Source: Collinsella sp. (lineage in GTDB: Bacteria > Actinomycetota > Coriobacteriia > Coriobacteriales > Coriobacteriaceae). Taken from it: a stretch of DNA of 38,382 nucleotides. Where the stretch lies: contig DXMA01000022.1 of the NCBI GenBank assembly GCA_019414445.1, positions 1 to 38,382 of the forward strand. Reading direction: 5' to 3'. Shown in pieces: positions 8,520 to 18,823 of the stretch; positions within the stretch are counted from its first letter, which is position 1, and each line of letters starts with the position of its first letter. The position numbers and the translations under genes are program-made. The notes under the pieces were generated by a model. That model made no database searches, had not been told where the DNA came from, and was given only the letters and a program-made list of their open reading frames with translations.

Positions 8520-8655
8520 GGGCCGCGTGCCCGCCCGCAATATATTTGATTGATCGCGAGTTCCGCACGCAAAGAAGGCCACTTAATGTGGCCTTCGTCT
8601 TGCGCAGGACTGCCCGAGCAGGCAATCAAATATATTGCGGGCGGGCACGCGGCCC
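8520..8655 (-). repeat. Post-stop long-hairpin element, copy A
   Basis: Perfect 33-bp inverted arms (8520-8552 and 8623-8655) enclose a 70-nt core (8553-8622) nearly identical to the cores of copies B and C. The arm sequence is unlike that of the other copies: GC-rich on the outside, AT-rich next to the core. On the minus strand the element begins 8 nt after the stop codon of the cell-wall hydrolase gene. The core itself contains a GAAGGCCAC / GTGGCCTTC hairpin. This copy has CTGC-TCGG-GCAG where the others have CTG-CTCTA-CAG, so a small hairpin is kept by paired changes. Confidence 0.9.
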
Positions 8656-8663
8656 AGTCGGCT

Positions 8664-9869
8664 TTACGACAGCGCAATACCGCCAAGCCAGCCCCAACGC
8701 ACGCCAGAGCCAGTACCATAAAAGCTAATGAACGAATCAAGCGACTTAGACGTAATGGCGCCCTCGTTGCTCATTACGATGCCGCCGCCAACGTAGATAC
8801 CCACATGACCGTAGATAAGGCCCGGAGCACCCGTGCCGCTGTGCGAGGAATCGGCCACGATCATGCCCACCTGCAGCGCCGAGCGGTCGGAGCTATAGCA
8901 CCAGGCGTTGAACATGTCACACGCGTTGCCGCCAAAATAGCCCACGCCGGCATTGCGGAAGACATTGGTAACCCACGCCGCGCACCAGTTCTGACCCGGC
9001 GAAGGCGTGGAGTAGCACGCGTTGACGACGGCCTGCTGCTTGCCCGAGCCGGCATTCTGCTGCGGAGTTCCGGGCGCATACGATCCACCGCCCGAGCTCG
9101 AACCACCCGAGTAGGAATTGTTCTTGTTCGCGGCAGCCGCGGCAGCGGCGGCCTTCCTAGCGGCCTCCTCGGCCTGGGCGGCAGCGAGAATCTCGGAATC
9201 ACGCTGAGCCATGAGCTCCTTGACGTCGTCGGAAAGACCGTTCAGCACGGTCTGGACCTCTTGCTGCTTGGCCTGCATATCCTGCATCTGAGCCGTCTGC
9301 TGATCCTTGAGTTTCTCCAGGTCAGCCTTTTGTGCTTCGAGCTCGGTCTTCTGTGCGTCGAGCTCGGCCTGAATCGTCTGGATATCCTCGATGGCATCGC
9401 GGTCGCTCTTGTTGATCTTCTCAACGTAATGCGCGTTGGCGACGAGTTCCTCAAACGAGCCAGAGGCCAGCAGCAGCGACAGGATGTTCGTACCGCCGGA
9501 CTTGTAGCTGGCGGCCACGCGATCGGAAAGGTCGTTGCGCTTCTTCTTGAGCTCGGCCTTCTTTTCATCGATCTGGGCCTGCGTGTCGTCAATCTTGCCC
9601 TGGACATTCTCGATGTCGTTGAGGGTCTGGGCATTCTTGTTGGCCAGCGCCGCATACTCATTTGCGATGCTGTCGAGCTGGGCCTGAACCTCGTCGAGTT
9701 GGGCCTGGGCGGCATTCAATTTATCGGTGGTTTCTTTGGAAGCCTCCGCCGCATGGGCGCGAGTGGGCAGGCCAAAAAGAACTGCCGCAGAAGCGGCGCC
9801 GAACAGGGCCTTAAGGGCAGTGCGGCGCGAGAGCTCCTGGGAAAGGATGGAATCGCTGTTTGGTGACAT
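8664..9869 (-). CDS. Tat-exported coiled-coil NlpC/P60- or CHAP-like peptidoglycan hydrolase
   Basis: A 401-residue secreted cell-wall enzyme. The N-terminus has a twin-arginine motif (SRRTALKALFG), a hydrophobic stretch and a probable signal-peptidase site at THAHA-like PTRAHA (about residue 40). Residues 45-250 are a long Q/E/A-rich coiled coil. A Ser/Gly linker follows, then a papain-like domain with the nucleophile Cys near residue 296 (QNWCAAWVTNVF) and histidine in YGHVGIYVGGG. This is the PcsB/RipA plan of cell-separation hydrolases controlled by a coiled coil. Whether the domain is NlpC/P60 or CHAP is not certain. GGAG precedes the ATG. Hairpin element A starts 8 nt after its stop. 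Confidence 0.88.
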   Translation of the reverse strand: MSPNSDSILSQELSRRTALKALFGAASAAVLFGLPTRAHAAEASKETTDKLNAAQAQLDEVQAQLDSIANEYAALANKNAQTLNDIENVQGKIDDTQAQIDEKKAELKKKRNDLSDRVAASYKSGGTNILSLLLASGSFEELVANAHYVEKINKSDRDAIEDIQTIQAELDAQKTELEAQKADLEKLKDQQTAQMQDMQAKQQEVQTVLNGLSDDVKELMAQRDSEILAAAQAEEAARKAAAAAAAANKNNSYSGGSSSGGGSYAPGTPQQNAGSGKQQAVVNACYSTPSPGQNWCAAWVTNVFRNAGVGYFGGNACDMFNAWCYSSDRSALQVGMIVADSSHSGTGAPGLIYGHVGIYVGGGIVMSNEGAITSKSLDSFISFYGTGSGVRWGWLGGIALS

Positions 9870-10092
9870 ATGTACTCCGTTACATGCTTATTTATATGTC
9901 GCTCAACTCATACATATTAGCGTACATATGGCGCGTCCCAACGATTTCCACGAACGGCAGGAAACTACAAGGTCGGCGGCTCGTAAGCAATTGTCAAATT
10001 TGAGGTAACAATTGAGCAAGCTCTTATATGAGTACGTTAACATAATCCTCTGCTTTTCCTACAGTGCACCATTTGGGCGTCCCCGCCTGCGC

Positions 10093-10098
10093 TATACT
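10093..10098 (+). promoter_or_regulatory. Candidate -10 hexamer for galE
   Basis: TATACT lies 37 nt upstream of the galE ATG. No good -35 at 16-18 bp is visible. The rest of the 9870-10135 gap is AT-richer and should also hold the hydrolase promoter on the minus strand, but I see nothing certain in it. Confidence 0.4.
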
Positions 10099-10135
10099 CC
10101 CCTCTAGAAGTGTTCCTGATTCGATAGGAGACTAC

Positions 10136-11197
10136 ATGTCCAAAGCACTCGACCCCAAAGACACCTGCGTCCTCGTTACCGGTGGCGCCGGCTTTATCGG
10201 CTCGCACACCGTCGTTCAGCTGCTCGAGGGTGGCTACCAGGTCGTCATCGTCGATGATCTCTCCAACTCCAGCGCCGTCGCCGTCGACCGCGTCAAGACC
10301 ATCGTGGGCGACGAGGCCGCCAAGAACCTCACCTTCTACGAGGCCAACGTGCTCGACCGCGATGCGATGAACAAGATCTTCGATACCCATCAGATCGACC
10401 GCGTCATCCACTTTGCCGGCTTTAAGGCCGTCGGCGAGTCGGTGAACAAGCCCGTCGAGTACTACCACAACAACATCGAGAACACCTTGGTGCTCATCGA
10501 CGTCATGCGCAACCATGGCTGCAAGTCCATCATCTTCTCGAGCTCCTCGACCGTCTACGGCGACCCGGACAACCCGCCCGTCACCGAGGAGGATCCCAAG
10601 AAGCCCGCGACCAACCCCTATGGTTGGACCAAGTGGATGATCGAGCAGATCCTTATGGACGTCCACACCGCCGACCCCGAGTGGGACGTCGTGCTGCTCC
10701 GTTACTTCAACCCCATCGGCGCTCATCCGTCGGGCCTGATCGGCGAGGACCCCAAGGGCATCCCCAACAACCTGGTGCCCTATGTCGCCCAGGTCGCCGT
10801 GGGCAAGCTCGAGGCCGTTCAGGTCTTTGGCAACGACTACCCCACCCCCGACGGCACCGGCGTGCGCGACTACATCCACGTGTGCGATCTGGCCTCTGGT
10901 CACGTTGCCGCCCTTAACTGGATGAACGACAAAACCGGCGTCGAGATCTTTAACCTGGGCACCGGCACCGGCACCTCGGTACTCGAGGTCGTCGCCGCCT
11001 TCTCCAAGGCTTGTGGCAAGGAGCTGCCCTACGTGATCCGCGAGCGCCGCGCCGGCGACATCGCTGCCAACTGGTGCGATGCCTCCAAGGCCGAGCGCAT
11101 GATGGGCTGGAAGGCCCAGTACGACATCGCGGACATGTGCCGCGATAGCTGGAACTGGCAGAGCCACAACCCCAACGGCTTCGCCGACGCCGAGTAG
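10136..11197 (+). CDS. galE: UDP-glucose 4-epimerase
   Basis: GalE interconverts UDP-glucose and UDP-galactose through an NAD-bound intermediate (Leloir pathway and cell-surface sugar supply). The 353-residue product is a short-chain dehydrogenase-type protein. It has the NAD motif VTGGAGFIGSH, the catalytic serine region FSSSSTVYG, the YxxxK pair in NPYGWTKWMIEQ and the RYFNPIGAHPSG substrate segment. TAGGAGA precedes the ATG at 10136; the longer frame from 10064 contains the promoter and is unlikely. The gene is monocistronic, with its own terminator. Confidence 0.95.
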   Translation: MSKALDPKDTCVLVTGGAGFIGSHTVVQLLEGGYQVVIVDDLSNSSAVAVDRVKTIVGDEAAKNLTFYEANVLDRDAMNKIFDTHQIDRVIHFAGFKAVGESVNKPVEYYHNNIENTLVLIDVMRNHGCKSIIFSSSSTVYGDPDNPPVTEEDPKKPATNPYGWTKWMIEQILMDVHTADPEWDVVLLRYFNPIGAHPSGLIGEDPKGIPNNLVPYVAQVAVGKLEAVQVFGNDYPTPDGTGVRDYIHVCDLASGHVAALNWMNDKTGVEIFNLGTGTGTSVLEVVAAFSKACGKELPYVIRERRAGDIAANWCDASKAERMMGWKAQYDIADMCRDSWNWQSHNPNGFADAE

Positions 11198-11219
11198 CAA
11201 AAACCTACATACCGCTCTT

Positions 11220-11253
11220 GCCCCGATCTCACGTTGTGAGGTCGGGGCTTTTT
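11220..11253 (+). terminator. Rho-independent terminator of galE
   Basis: A 13-base arm GCCCCGATCTCAC pairs with GTGAGGTCGGGGC (one G-T pair), and five Ts follow. Confidence 0.92.
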
Positions 11254-11305
11254 CATGGCATGTAACCATTCGCCGAAAATCGACCAACTTTTTTATCTTG
11301 CCTGT

Positions 11306-11332
11306 ACATGTTTAAACAACATGTTTTACAAT
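11306..11332 (+). promoter_or_regulatory. malQ promoter with TreR-like operator
   Basis: A perfect inverted repeat ACATGTTTAAACAACATGT occupies 11306-11324, and a TACAAT -10 hexamer follows at 11327-11332. The palindrome fills the space where the -35/-10 spacer should be, so a bound protein would block polymerase. Its core (ATGTTTAAACAA) matches sites before the ABC operon, the GntR gene and the PTS gene. Confidence 0.65.
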
Positions 11333-11417
11333 AGGCGTATCGAATCAGAACATCGGAGGCGGACTGCACACCCATCGGCAGGCCGACCCCACAACAAGAA
11401 GGTTGGTGAGTGCATTC

Positions 11418-12923
11418 ATGGAGCGTGCAAGCGGCGTCCTCATGCCCGTCTCATCTCTGCCCGGACCATACGGAATCGGCGGCTTTGGCTGGAATGCCTA
11501 CGACTTCGTCGATTTTCTCGCCTCGTGCAAACAACATTACTGGCAGATTCTGCCCCTTACGACGACCAGCTATGGCGATTCGCCCTATCAGTCGTTCTCG
11601 GCCCGCGCAGGCAACCCCAACTTTATCGACTTTGCCGAGCTTATCGAGGCAGGGTATCTGGAGCAGCGCGATGTCGATGGCGTGTATCTGGGATCCGACC
11701 CCAGCAATGTCGACTACGGTGCCATCTTTGGTGGCCGCCGTCAGATTCTCGACCGCGCCGCCGAGCGCTTTGCTGCCGACAAGCCGGCCGATTTCGATGA
11801 CTTTATCCAGGCCAACGAGGACTGGCTCATCCCCTACTGTGAGTTCATGACCGTCAAAGAGGAGTGCGGTCTCAAGGCGTTTTGGGAGTGGCCCGCGGAA
11901 CTCCGCACCCGCGGCGAGGCTTCCGCCAAGGTCTGCGCCGACCATCCGGCGCGTATGCTCTACCACCAGATGACGCAGTACTTCTTCGATCGCCAGTGGA
12001 GCCGCCTCAAGGCCTATGCCAACGAGCGCGACATTCTCATCATCGGCGACCTGCCCATCTATGTCTCGCGTGACTCCGTCGAGATGTGGGCGACACCTGA
12101 GCTCTTTAAGATCGACGCCGCCGGCAATCCCGTGAGCGTCGCCGGCACGCCGCCCGACCAGTTCTCGGCTACCGGCCAGTACTGGGGCAACCCCATCTAC
12201 GACTGGGACGCCATGGAGGCCGACGGCTTCTCCTGGTGGGAGGGCCGCATTCGCGCCGCCCTCGACATGTACGACGTCATCCGCCTGGATCACTTCCGCG
12301 GCTTCGAGGCCTATTGGGAGGTGCCGTTCTCCTCGCCTGATTCGTCCTACGGTTCGTGGACGCAGGGTCCCGGCCTCAAGCTCTTCAAGACACTCGAGGA
12401 AAAGCTCGGCACGCTGCCCATCATCGCCGAGGACCTGGGCTTCCTCACCCCCGGCGTCATCGATATGCGCGACAACTCGGGCTTCCCCGGCATGAAGATC
12501 CTGCAGTTTGCCTTTGAGGGCACCAACTCGTACTACCTGCCGCACAACTACATTGCCAACACCGTCGCCTACGTGGGCACTCACGACAACGAGACGGCAC
12601 GCGGCTGGTTTGAAGGAACGGCTACCCCGCGTCAGCGCGAGCAGACAGCCCTGTACACCCATCAGCAGGCCGGCGAACCCATCGCCGACGCGCTCAACCG
12701 AACCATCGCAGCCAGCGTGAGCGACACGTGCGTCTACACCATGCAGGACCTGCTCAACTTGGGCAACGAGGCGCGCATCAACACCCCTGCCACGCTGGGC
12801 GGCAACTGGACCTGGCGCATGCTCGACGGCGCCATCACCCGCGAGCTCGAGCACAAACTCACCGACTGGACCGAGACCTACTTCCGCATCCCGTCGGAAG
12901 CCGAAATCGAGCTTCCTCAATAG
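11418..12923 (+). CDS. malQ: 4-alpha-glucanotransferase (amylomaltase)
   Basis: A 501-residue GH77 enzyme that transfers glucan segments between malto-oligosaccharides, lengthening short ones so that phosphorylase can use them. The N-terminal GVLMPVSSLPGPYGIGGFG and WQILPLTTTSYGDSPYQS segments are family hallmarks. The nucleophile aspartate is in RLDHFRGF, the acid/base glutamate in IIAEDLG and the stabilising aspartate in THDNETARGW. I prefer ATG 11418, which has GGTGAG seven bases before it, over TTG 11403 or GTG 11406. glgP lies 128 nt downstream, and an operator palindrome precedes the gene. Confidence 0.95.
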   Translation: MERASGVLMPVSSLPGPYGIGGFGWNAYDFVDFLASCKQHYWQILPLTTTSYGDSPYQSFSARAGNPNFIDFAELIEAGYLEQRDVDGVYLGSDPSNVDYGAIFGGRRQILDRAAERFAADKPADFDDFIQANEDWLIPYCEFMTVKEECGLKAFWEWPAELRTRGEASAKVCADHPARMLYHQMTQYFFDRQWSRLKAYANERDILIIGDLPIYVSRDSVEMWATPELFKIDAAGNPVSVAGTPPDQFSATGQYWGNPIYDWDAMEADGFSWWEGRIRAALDMYDVIRLDHFRGFEAYWEVPFSSPDSSYGSWTQGPGLKLFKTLEEKLGTLPIIAEDLGFLTPGVIDMRDNSGFPGMKILQFAFEGTNSYYLPHNYIANTVAYVGTHDNETARGWFEGTATPRQREQTALYTHQQAGEPIADALNRTIAASVSDTCVYTMQDLLNLGNEARINTPATLGGNWTWRMLDGAITRELEHKLTDWTETYFRIPSEAEIELPQ

Positions 12924-12970
12924 GAGCTACCGCGCCCGACCCCTCCCCACCGTGCGGACGCGCTTGCTTA

Positions 12971-13004
12971 CCCGCGCGAGGCCACCCCAATCCCCTCGCG
13001 CGGG
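12971..13004 (+). terminator. Intercistronic hairpin between malQ and glgP
   Basis: An 11-bp GC stem (CCCGCGCGAGG / CCTCGCGCGGG) with a 12-nt loop is followed only by ATTCTTATG. The weak T-tract suggests partial termination or RNA stabilisation rather than a full stop. Confidence 0.6.
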
Positions 13005-13051
13005 ATTCTTATGAATTGCAGACATGTAATCAACCCGTTACAGGAGGAAAC

Positions 13052-15319
<2,268 letters not shown>

Positions 15320-15347
15320 TTCGGTTTCATCGCCCATCCTCTTGAAA

Positions 15348-15378
15348 ACGGAGCCACGGCAACGCGGCTCCGTTTTTT
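15348..15378 (+). terminator. Rho-independent terminator of glgP
   Basis: ACGGAGCC at 15348-15355 pairs with GGCTCCGT at 15366-15373, and a run of Ts follows. Confidence 0.92.
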
Positions 15379-15418
15379 GTGCCCGCACGTTACCCTGTGA
15401 TCCGACTCGGCCAAACAA

Positions 15419-15635
15419 TCTCGATCCATAACAACTACTCAACCAAAACGGTCCCAGCTGTTACAGATTGAGACATACCGGCCCCTCTCCTTGGGTTTAT
15501 CTCAATCTGTAACATCTAGCAGGTGAAATTCGCCTTTGGTGTTACAGATTTAGATGAAATGGTTAGCTCAGCGGAACCGTCTCGATCTGTAACATCTAAC
15601 GTCCGAAATCGGCCCTATCCGTTACAGATCGAGAC
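15419..15635. repeat. Array of six alternating inverted 15-bp units, about 40-bp pitch
   Basis: The unit GTTACAGATYGAGAC occurs in forward orientation at 15460, 15541 and 15621, and reversed at 15419 (degenerate), 15500 and 15579. Start-to-start steps are 39-41 bp, so each 80-bp period contains one forward and one reversed unit. The reversed units at 15500 and 15579 are followed by ATCTARC. Two hairpin registers are possible for every unit. The array lies between convergent glgP and the ABC ATPase gene and contains no credible reading frame. Confidence 0.85.
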
Positions 15636-15667
15636 AAACGACCGGTCAGGCAGTCCCAACACAAAGA

Positions 15668-15707
15668 AAGGCTCCCCTCTCGCCCAGTGGACGGGAGGGG
15701 AGCCTTA
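15668..15707 (-). terminator. Terminator of the ABC transporter operon
   Basis: AAGGCTCCCCTC pairs with GAGGGGAGCCTT around a 15-nt loop. On the minus strand the stem is followed by TTTCTTTG, so it fits the end of the ATPase transcript; it may also catch read-through from glgP. Confidence 0.85.
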
Positions 15708-15774
15708 TATGTGACCGCGGCAAAAGGATGGCAATACCGCAGTCGCCCAAAGGAAGGGCCTGGTTGCACCGGGC

Positions 15775-16974
15775 CTAGATAAGGTTCTTGCCAGAGACCT
15801 TATCGAAGAGGTGGGTCGCGTTCTTCTCAAACTTGAACCAGATGGGGTCGCCCGCCTTGAGCGCACCCTTGGCCTCGAGGTCGACAACGGGAATGATCAG
15901 GACGAACTGGCCATCGGGAGCGGTCACGTGGACATGCTCGGTCGAACCCATGAGCTCGGTCACCTCGACGGTACCCTGGAGCGCGCCCTCCTCGTCCTTG
16001 TCGGCAAGCAGAATCTGCTCGGGACGCACGCCGGCCGTGATCTCCTTCACGTCGCCGCCGTCCCAGTTGAGAGCAAGCTGAGCGCAGGTCTCGGGGGCGA
16101 GCGCCACGTTCATATCCTCGGTCTTGACGGTAAAGCCGTTGCCCGAGCGCACCAGCTGGGCATCGAAGAAGTTCATCTGCGGCACGCCGATAAAGCCGGC
16201 GACGAAGATGTTCGCGGGATGGTTGAAGACCTCCTGCGGGGTGGCGATCTGCTGGACGACGCCGTCCTTCATGACCACGATGCGGTCGCCGAGGGTCATA
16301 GCCTCGGTCTGGTCGTGGGTAACGTAGATGAAGGTGCCCTTGATCTCGTGACGCAGCTTAATGAGCTCGGCGCGCATCTGGTTACGAAGCTTGGCATCCA
16401 GGTTGGACAGCGGCTCGTCCATCAGGAAGACCTTGGGGTCACGCACGATGGCGCGGCCGATGGCGACGCGCTGGCGCTGGCCGCCAGAGAGCGCCTTGGG
16501 CTTACGGTCGAGGTACTCGGTAATACCCAGGATCTCGGCAGCGGAGCGAACCTTGCGGTCGATCTCGTCCTTGGGGACCTTCTTGAGCTCAAGCGTAAAC
16601 GCCATGTTCTCGTACACCGTCATATTGGGGTACAGAGCATAACTCTGGAACACCATGGCGATGTCGCGGTCCTTGGGCGCCACGTCGTTGACGCGCTTGC
16701 CATCGATGAACACATCGCCGGAGGTGATGTCCTCCAGGCCGGCGACCATGCGCATCGTCGTGGACTTACCGCAGCCAGAAGGGCCAACGAGGACGATGAA
16801 CTCCTGGTCGTGAACGGTGAGGTTGAAGTCCTCTACAGCGAGCACACCGTCCTCGGTAACCTTGAGGTTGTGCTTCTTCTCCTCGGTCTTCTTCTTTTTG
16901 CCAAAGAAGCCCTTCTTTTTTGACTCGTTGTTGGGATACACCTTCTGAACATGTTTGAGAACGATCTCGGCCAT
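15775..16974 (-). CDS. ugpC: ABC transporter ATP-binding protein, MsmK/MalK/UgpC family
   Basis: A 399-residue sugar-importer ATPase. Walker A GPSGCGKST, the signature LSGGQRQRVAIGRA, Walker B VFLMDEPLSNLD and the switch histidine in VTHDQTEAM are intact. A C-terminal TOBE/MalK regulatory domain follows (about residues 265-399). Unusually, residues 19-43, in the first strand region, hold a Lys-rich insertion (KKKGFFGKKKKTEEKKH) not normally seen in this family. It is the last gene of the SBP-permease-permease-ATPase operon. Such ATPases often serve several importers, but here it is linked to one. GAAAGG precedes the ATG. Confidence 0.95.
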   Translation of the reverse strand: MAEIVLKHVQKVYPNNESKKKGFFGKKKKTEEKKHNLKVTEDGVLAVEDFNLTVHDQEFIVLVGPSGCGKSTTMRMVAGLEDITSGDVFIDGKRVNDVAPKDRDIAMVFQSYALYPNMTVYENMAFTLELKKVPKDEIDRKVRSAAEILGITEYLDRKPKALSGGQRQRVAIGRAIVRDPKVFLMDEPLSNLDAKLRNQMRAELIKLRHEIKGTFIYVTHDQTEAMTLGDRIVVMKDGVVQQIATPQEVFNHPANIFVAGFIGVPQMNFFDAQLVRSGNGFTVKTEDMNVALAPETCAQLALNWDGGDVKEITAGVRPEQILLADKDEEGALQGTVEVTELMGSTEHVHVTAPDGQFVLIIPVVDLEAKGALKAGDPIWFKFEKNATHLFDKVSGKNLI

Positions 16975-16992
16975 GTCTTTACCTTTCGATAC

Positions 16993-17017
16993 GCGGCGCC
17001 GCGCTGAGAGGCGCCGC
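16993..17017 (-). other. Short intercistronic hairpin between malG-like gene and ATPase gene
   Basis: An 8-bp perfect stem (GCGGCGCC / GGCGCCGC) without a T-run lies in the 68-nt gap. It may affect RNA stability; no termination signal is seen. Confidence 0.45.
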
Positions 17018-17042
17018 CAAAACTTGCAAAACAGTTACGGCA

Positions 17043-17882
17043 TCAGCCCTTGACGGCACCTGCCACCACACCGTCGATGATGTACTTCTGGCAGAAGATG
17101 TACATGATGACGATGGGGATGACGACCATCATGATGCACGCCATCATGGGACCGAGCTCGACGTGGCCATAGCCGCCACGGAAGTACTGGATCAAGATAG
17201 GAATGGTCTTGTACTTGGTGGAGTCGAGCGTAAGGTAGGGCAGCAGATAGTCGTTCCAGACCCACATGGTCTCAAGGATGCCGACCGAAAGATAGGTGGG
17301 CTTCATAATGGGAAGGACGATCTTAAAGAACACTTGGACCGGGTTGCAGCCGTCGATCATGGCCGCTTCCTCAATCTCGAGCGGGATGTTCTTGACGAAG
17401 CCGGCGAACATAAAGACCGCGAGGCCCGCGCCAAAACCAAGGTAGATGAAGCAGATGTTAAACGGCGTGTTAAAGCCGATGCGGTCCGCGAGGTTTGACA
17501 GCGTGAACATGAGCATCTGGAACGGTACGACCATCGAGAAGACGAACAGGTAATAGAAGAAGTTCGAGATCTTGCTGTTGACGCGCACCACGTACCAAGC
17601 GCACATGGAGCAGCACACCAGAATCAGCACGACCGACGTGACCGTGATGATAAGCGAGTACATAAACGCCGAGGCAAAGCCCTGCTCGTTCAGAGCGTGC
17701 ACGTAGTTTGCGAGGCCGTTGAACGTCTCGGGCGTGAGCAGATCGAACGCCGTGGTGGTGCTGATTGCGGTCGCTTTCTTAAAGGAATTGAGCGCAATCA
17801 TGAACACGGGGTAGATCCATGCGAGCGACAGGATCGTAAAGAAGATCGAGAGCGCGCGGTTGATAGCCTTATCGCGTTTCAT
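17043..17882 (-). CDS. ABC sugar transporter permease, MalG type
   Basis: A 279-residue inner-membrane permease with about six hydrophobic segments. The EAA loop that docks to the ATPase is visible as IEEAAMIDGCNPVQVFFKIV. The N-terminal RALSIFFTILSLAWIYPVF segment and the final FCQKYIIDGVVAGAVKG are typical of CUT1-family MalG/MsmG proteins. Its start codon overlaps the stop of the preceding permease gene (TAATG), so translation is coupled. The substrate is probably malto-oligosaccharide, given malQ and glgP nearby. Confidence 0.93.
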   Translation of the reverse strand: MKRDKAINRALSIFFTILSLAWIYPVFMIALNSFKKATAISTTTAFDLLTPETFNGLANYVHALNEQGFASAFMYSLIITVTSVVLILVCCSMCAWYVVRVNSKISNFFYYLFVFSMVVPFQMLMFTLSNLADRIGFNTPFNICFIYLGFGAGLAVFMFAGFVKNIPLEIEEAAMIDGCNPVQVFFKIVLPIMKPTYLSVGILETMWVWNDYLLPYLTLDSTKYKTIPILIQYFRGGYGHVELGPMMACIMMVVIPIVIMYIFCQKYIIDGVVAGAVKG

Positions 17883-18736
17883 TACTGCTGCACCTCCTTG
17901 GACCTCGTGGCCTTAAGCTGGATCATAGAAATAGCGACAACCAGGATGCAGAAGATAACTGCCTTGGCCTGACCGATGCCCTGCCATGCGATGCCAGCAC
18001 GCGAATAGAACGTGTTGTAGATGTTCAGGGCGAGCATCTCGGTGGAGTGCGCCGGGGCGCCACCGGTAAGGGCGAGGTTCTGGTCGAACAGCTTAAAGCC
18101 GTTGGTGATGGACAGGAACAGGCAGATGGTGATGGTCGGCATCAGGTTGGGGATCTTAACCTTCCAAAACGTCTGCCATGCCGTAGCGCCATCGACCTTG
18201 GCGGCCTCGATGTAGTCAGACGGAATGGACTGCAGACCGGCGATGTAGATGATCATCATGTAGCCGACCTGTTGCCACAGGGTCAGGATGATAAGGCCCC
18301 AGAAGCCAGCGGCGGAGTTGAGGGCGATAAGCTGGGCACCCACGTTGGAGAGCAGGCAGTTGATCAGAATCTGCCAAATGTAACCCAGTACAATGCCGCC
18401 AATCAGGTTAGGCATAAAGAAAATCGTACGGAAGATGTTGGTGCCCTTGAGCGCCTTGCGAGTGAGCGCCTGCGCAATGGCCAGCGCGATCACGTTGATG
18501 AGCACCGTCGACAGGAAGGCAAACGCCACGGTAAAGAAGAACGACGTGGAGAACTGCGGATCGGACAGCGCGCGCACGTAGTTCTCGATACCGACAAAGT
18601 GCGCGTTATTGATGGTAATAAACTGGCAGAACGAGAGATAGAAACCCTGGATAAAGGGAATCACGAACCCGATCATAAACGCCAGGCACGTGGGCAGCAT
18701 AAAGAGCGGCCACCAGCGTTTGAGTGCTTTGCCCAT
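17882..18736 (-). CDS. ABC sugar transporter permease, MalF type
   Basis: A 284-residue CUT1-family permease with six predicted membrane helices and the EAA loop YIEAAKVDGATAWQTFWKVK. It lacks the large extra N-terminal part of E. coli MalF and so resembles MsmF/MdxF of Gram-positive bacteria. AAGGA precedes the ATG. The stop overlaps the next permease start by one base. A strong hairpin lies between it and the upstream binding-protein gene. Confidence 0.93.
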   Translation of the reverse strand: MGKALKRWWPLFMLPTCLAFMIGFVIPFIQGFYLSFCQFITINNAHFVGIENYVRALSDPQFSTSFFFTVAFAFLSTVLINVIALAIAQALTRKALKGTNIFRTIFFMPNLIGGIVLGYIWQILINCLLSNVGAQLIALNSAAGFWGLIILTLWQQVGYMMIIYIAGLQSIPSDYIEAAKVDGATAWQTFWKVKIPNLMPTITICLFLSITNGFKLFDQNLALTGGAPAHSTEMLALNIYNTFYSRAGIAWQGIGQAKAVIFCILVVAISMIQLKATRSKEVQQ

Positions 18737-18756
18737 AGAAGGGTCCTTTCAATATG

Positions 18757-18792
18757 CAGGGGGCGGGCAAACCTACGTCTGCCCGCCCCCTG
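18757..18792 (-). other. Intercistronic hairpin between binding-protein and permease genes
   Basis: A perfect 13-bp stem (CAGGGGGCGGGCA / TGCCCGCCCCCTG) with a 10-nt loop lies just after the binding-protein gene. On the minus strand it is followed by TTGAAAGGACC, with no T-run. Such hairpins commonly protect the abundant binding-protein mRNA and lower permease expression; that role is inferred. Confidence 0.75.
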
Positions 18793-18823
18793 TCGCTAAT
18801 CAGATAGCTTGGGCAGCAACTGC

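Noticed and set aside
8520..8655. Hairpin element as an integron attC site or IS200/IS605 end
   Set aside because: Arms pair without the extrahelical bases of attC, no RYYYAAC core is present, and no integrase or TnpA gene is nearby.
8520..8655. Hairpin element as a plain Rho-independent terminator
   Set aside because: The outer stem is far longer than usual, has a structured conserved core instead of a short loop, and copies A and B have no T-run after it.
9928..10008. Possible 26-codon gene starting MARPNDFHERQ before galE
   Set aside because: No ribosome site, no recognisable product, and it overlaps the expected promoter region of the hydrolase gene.
12728..13051. N-terminal extension of glgP in the open frame back to 12728
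   Set aside because: It overlaps malQ out of frame; a strong GGAGG site and a standard phosphorylase start lie at 13052.
15400..15660. The alternating 15-bp array as a CRISPR array
   Set aside because: Units alternate in orientation, spacers are only 24-27 nt, and no cas genes are present.
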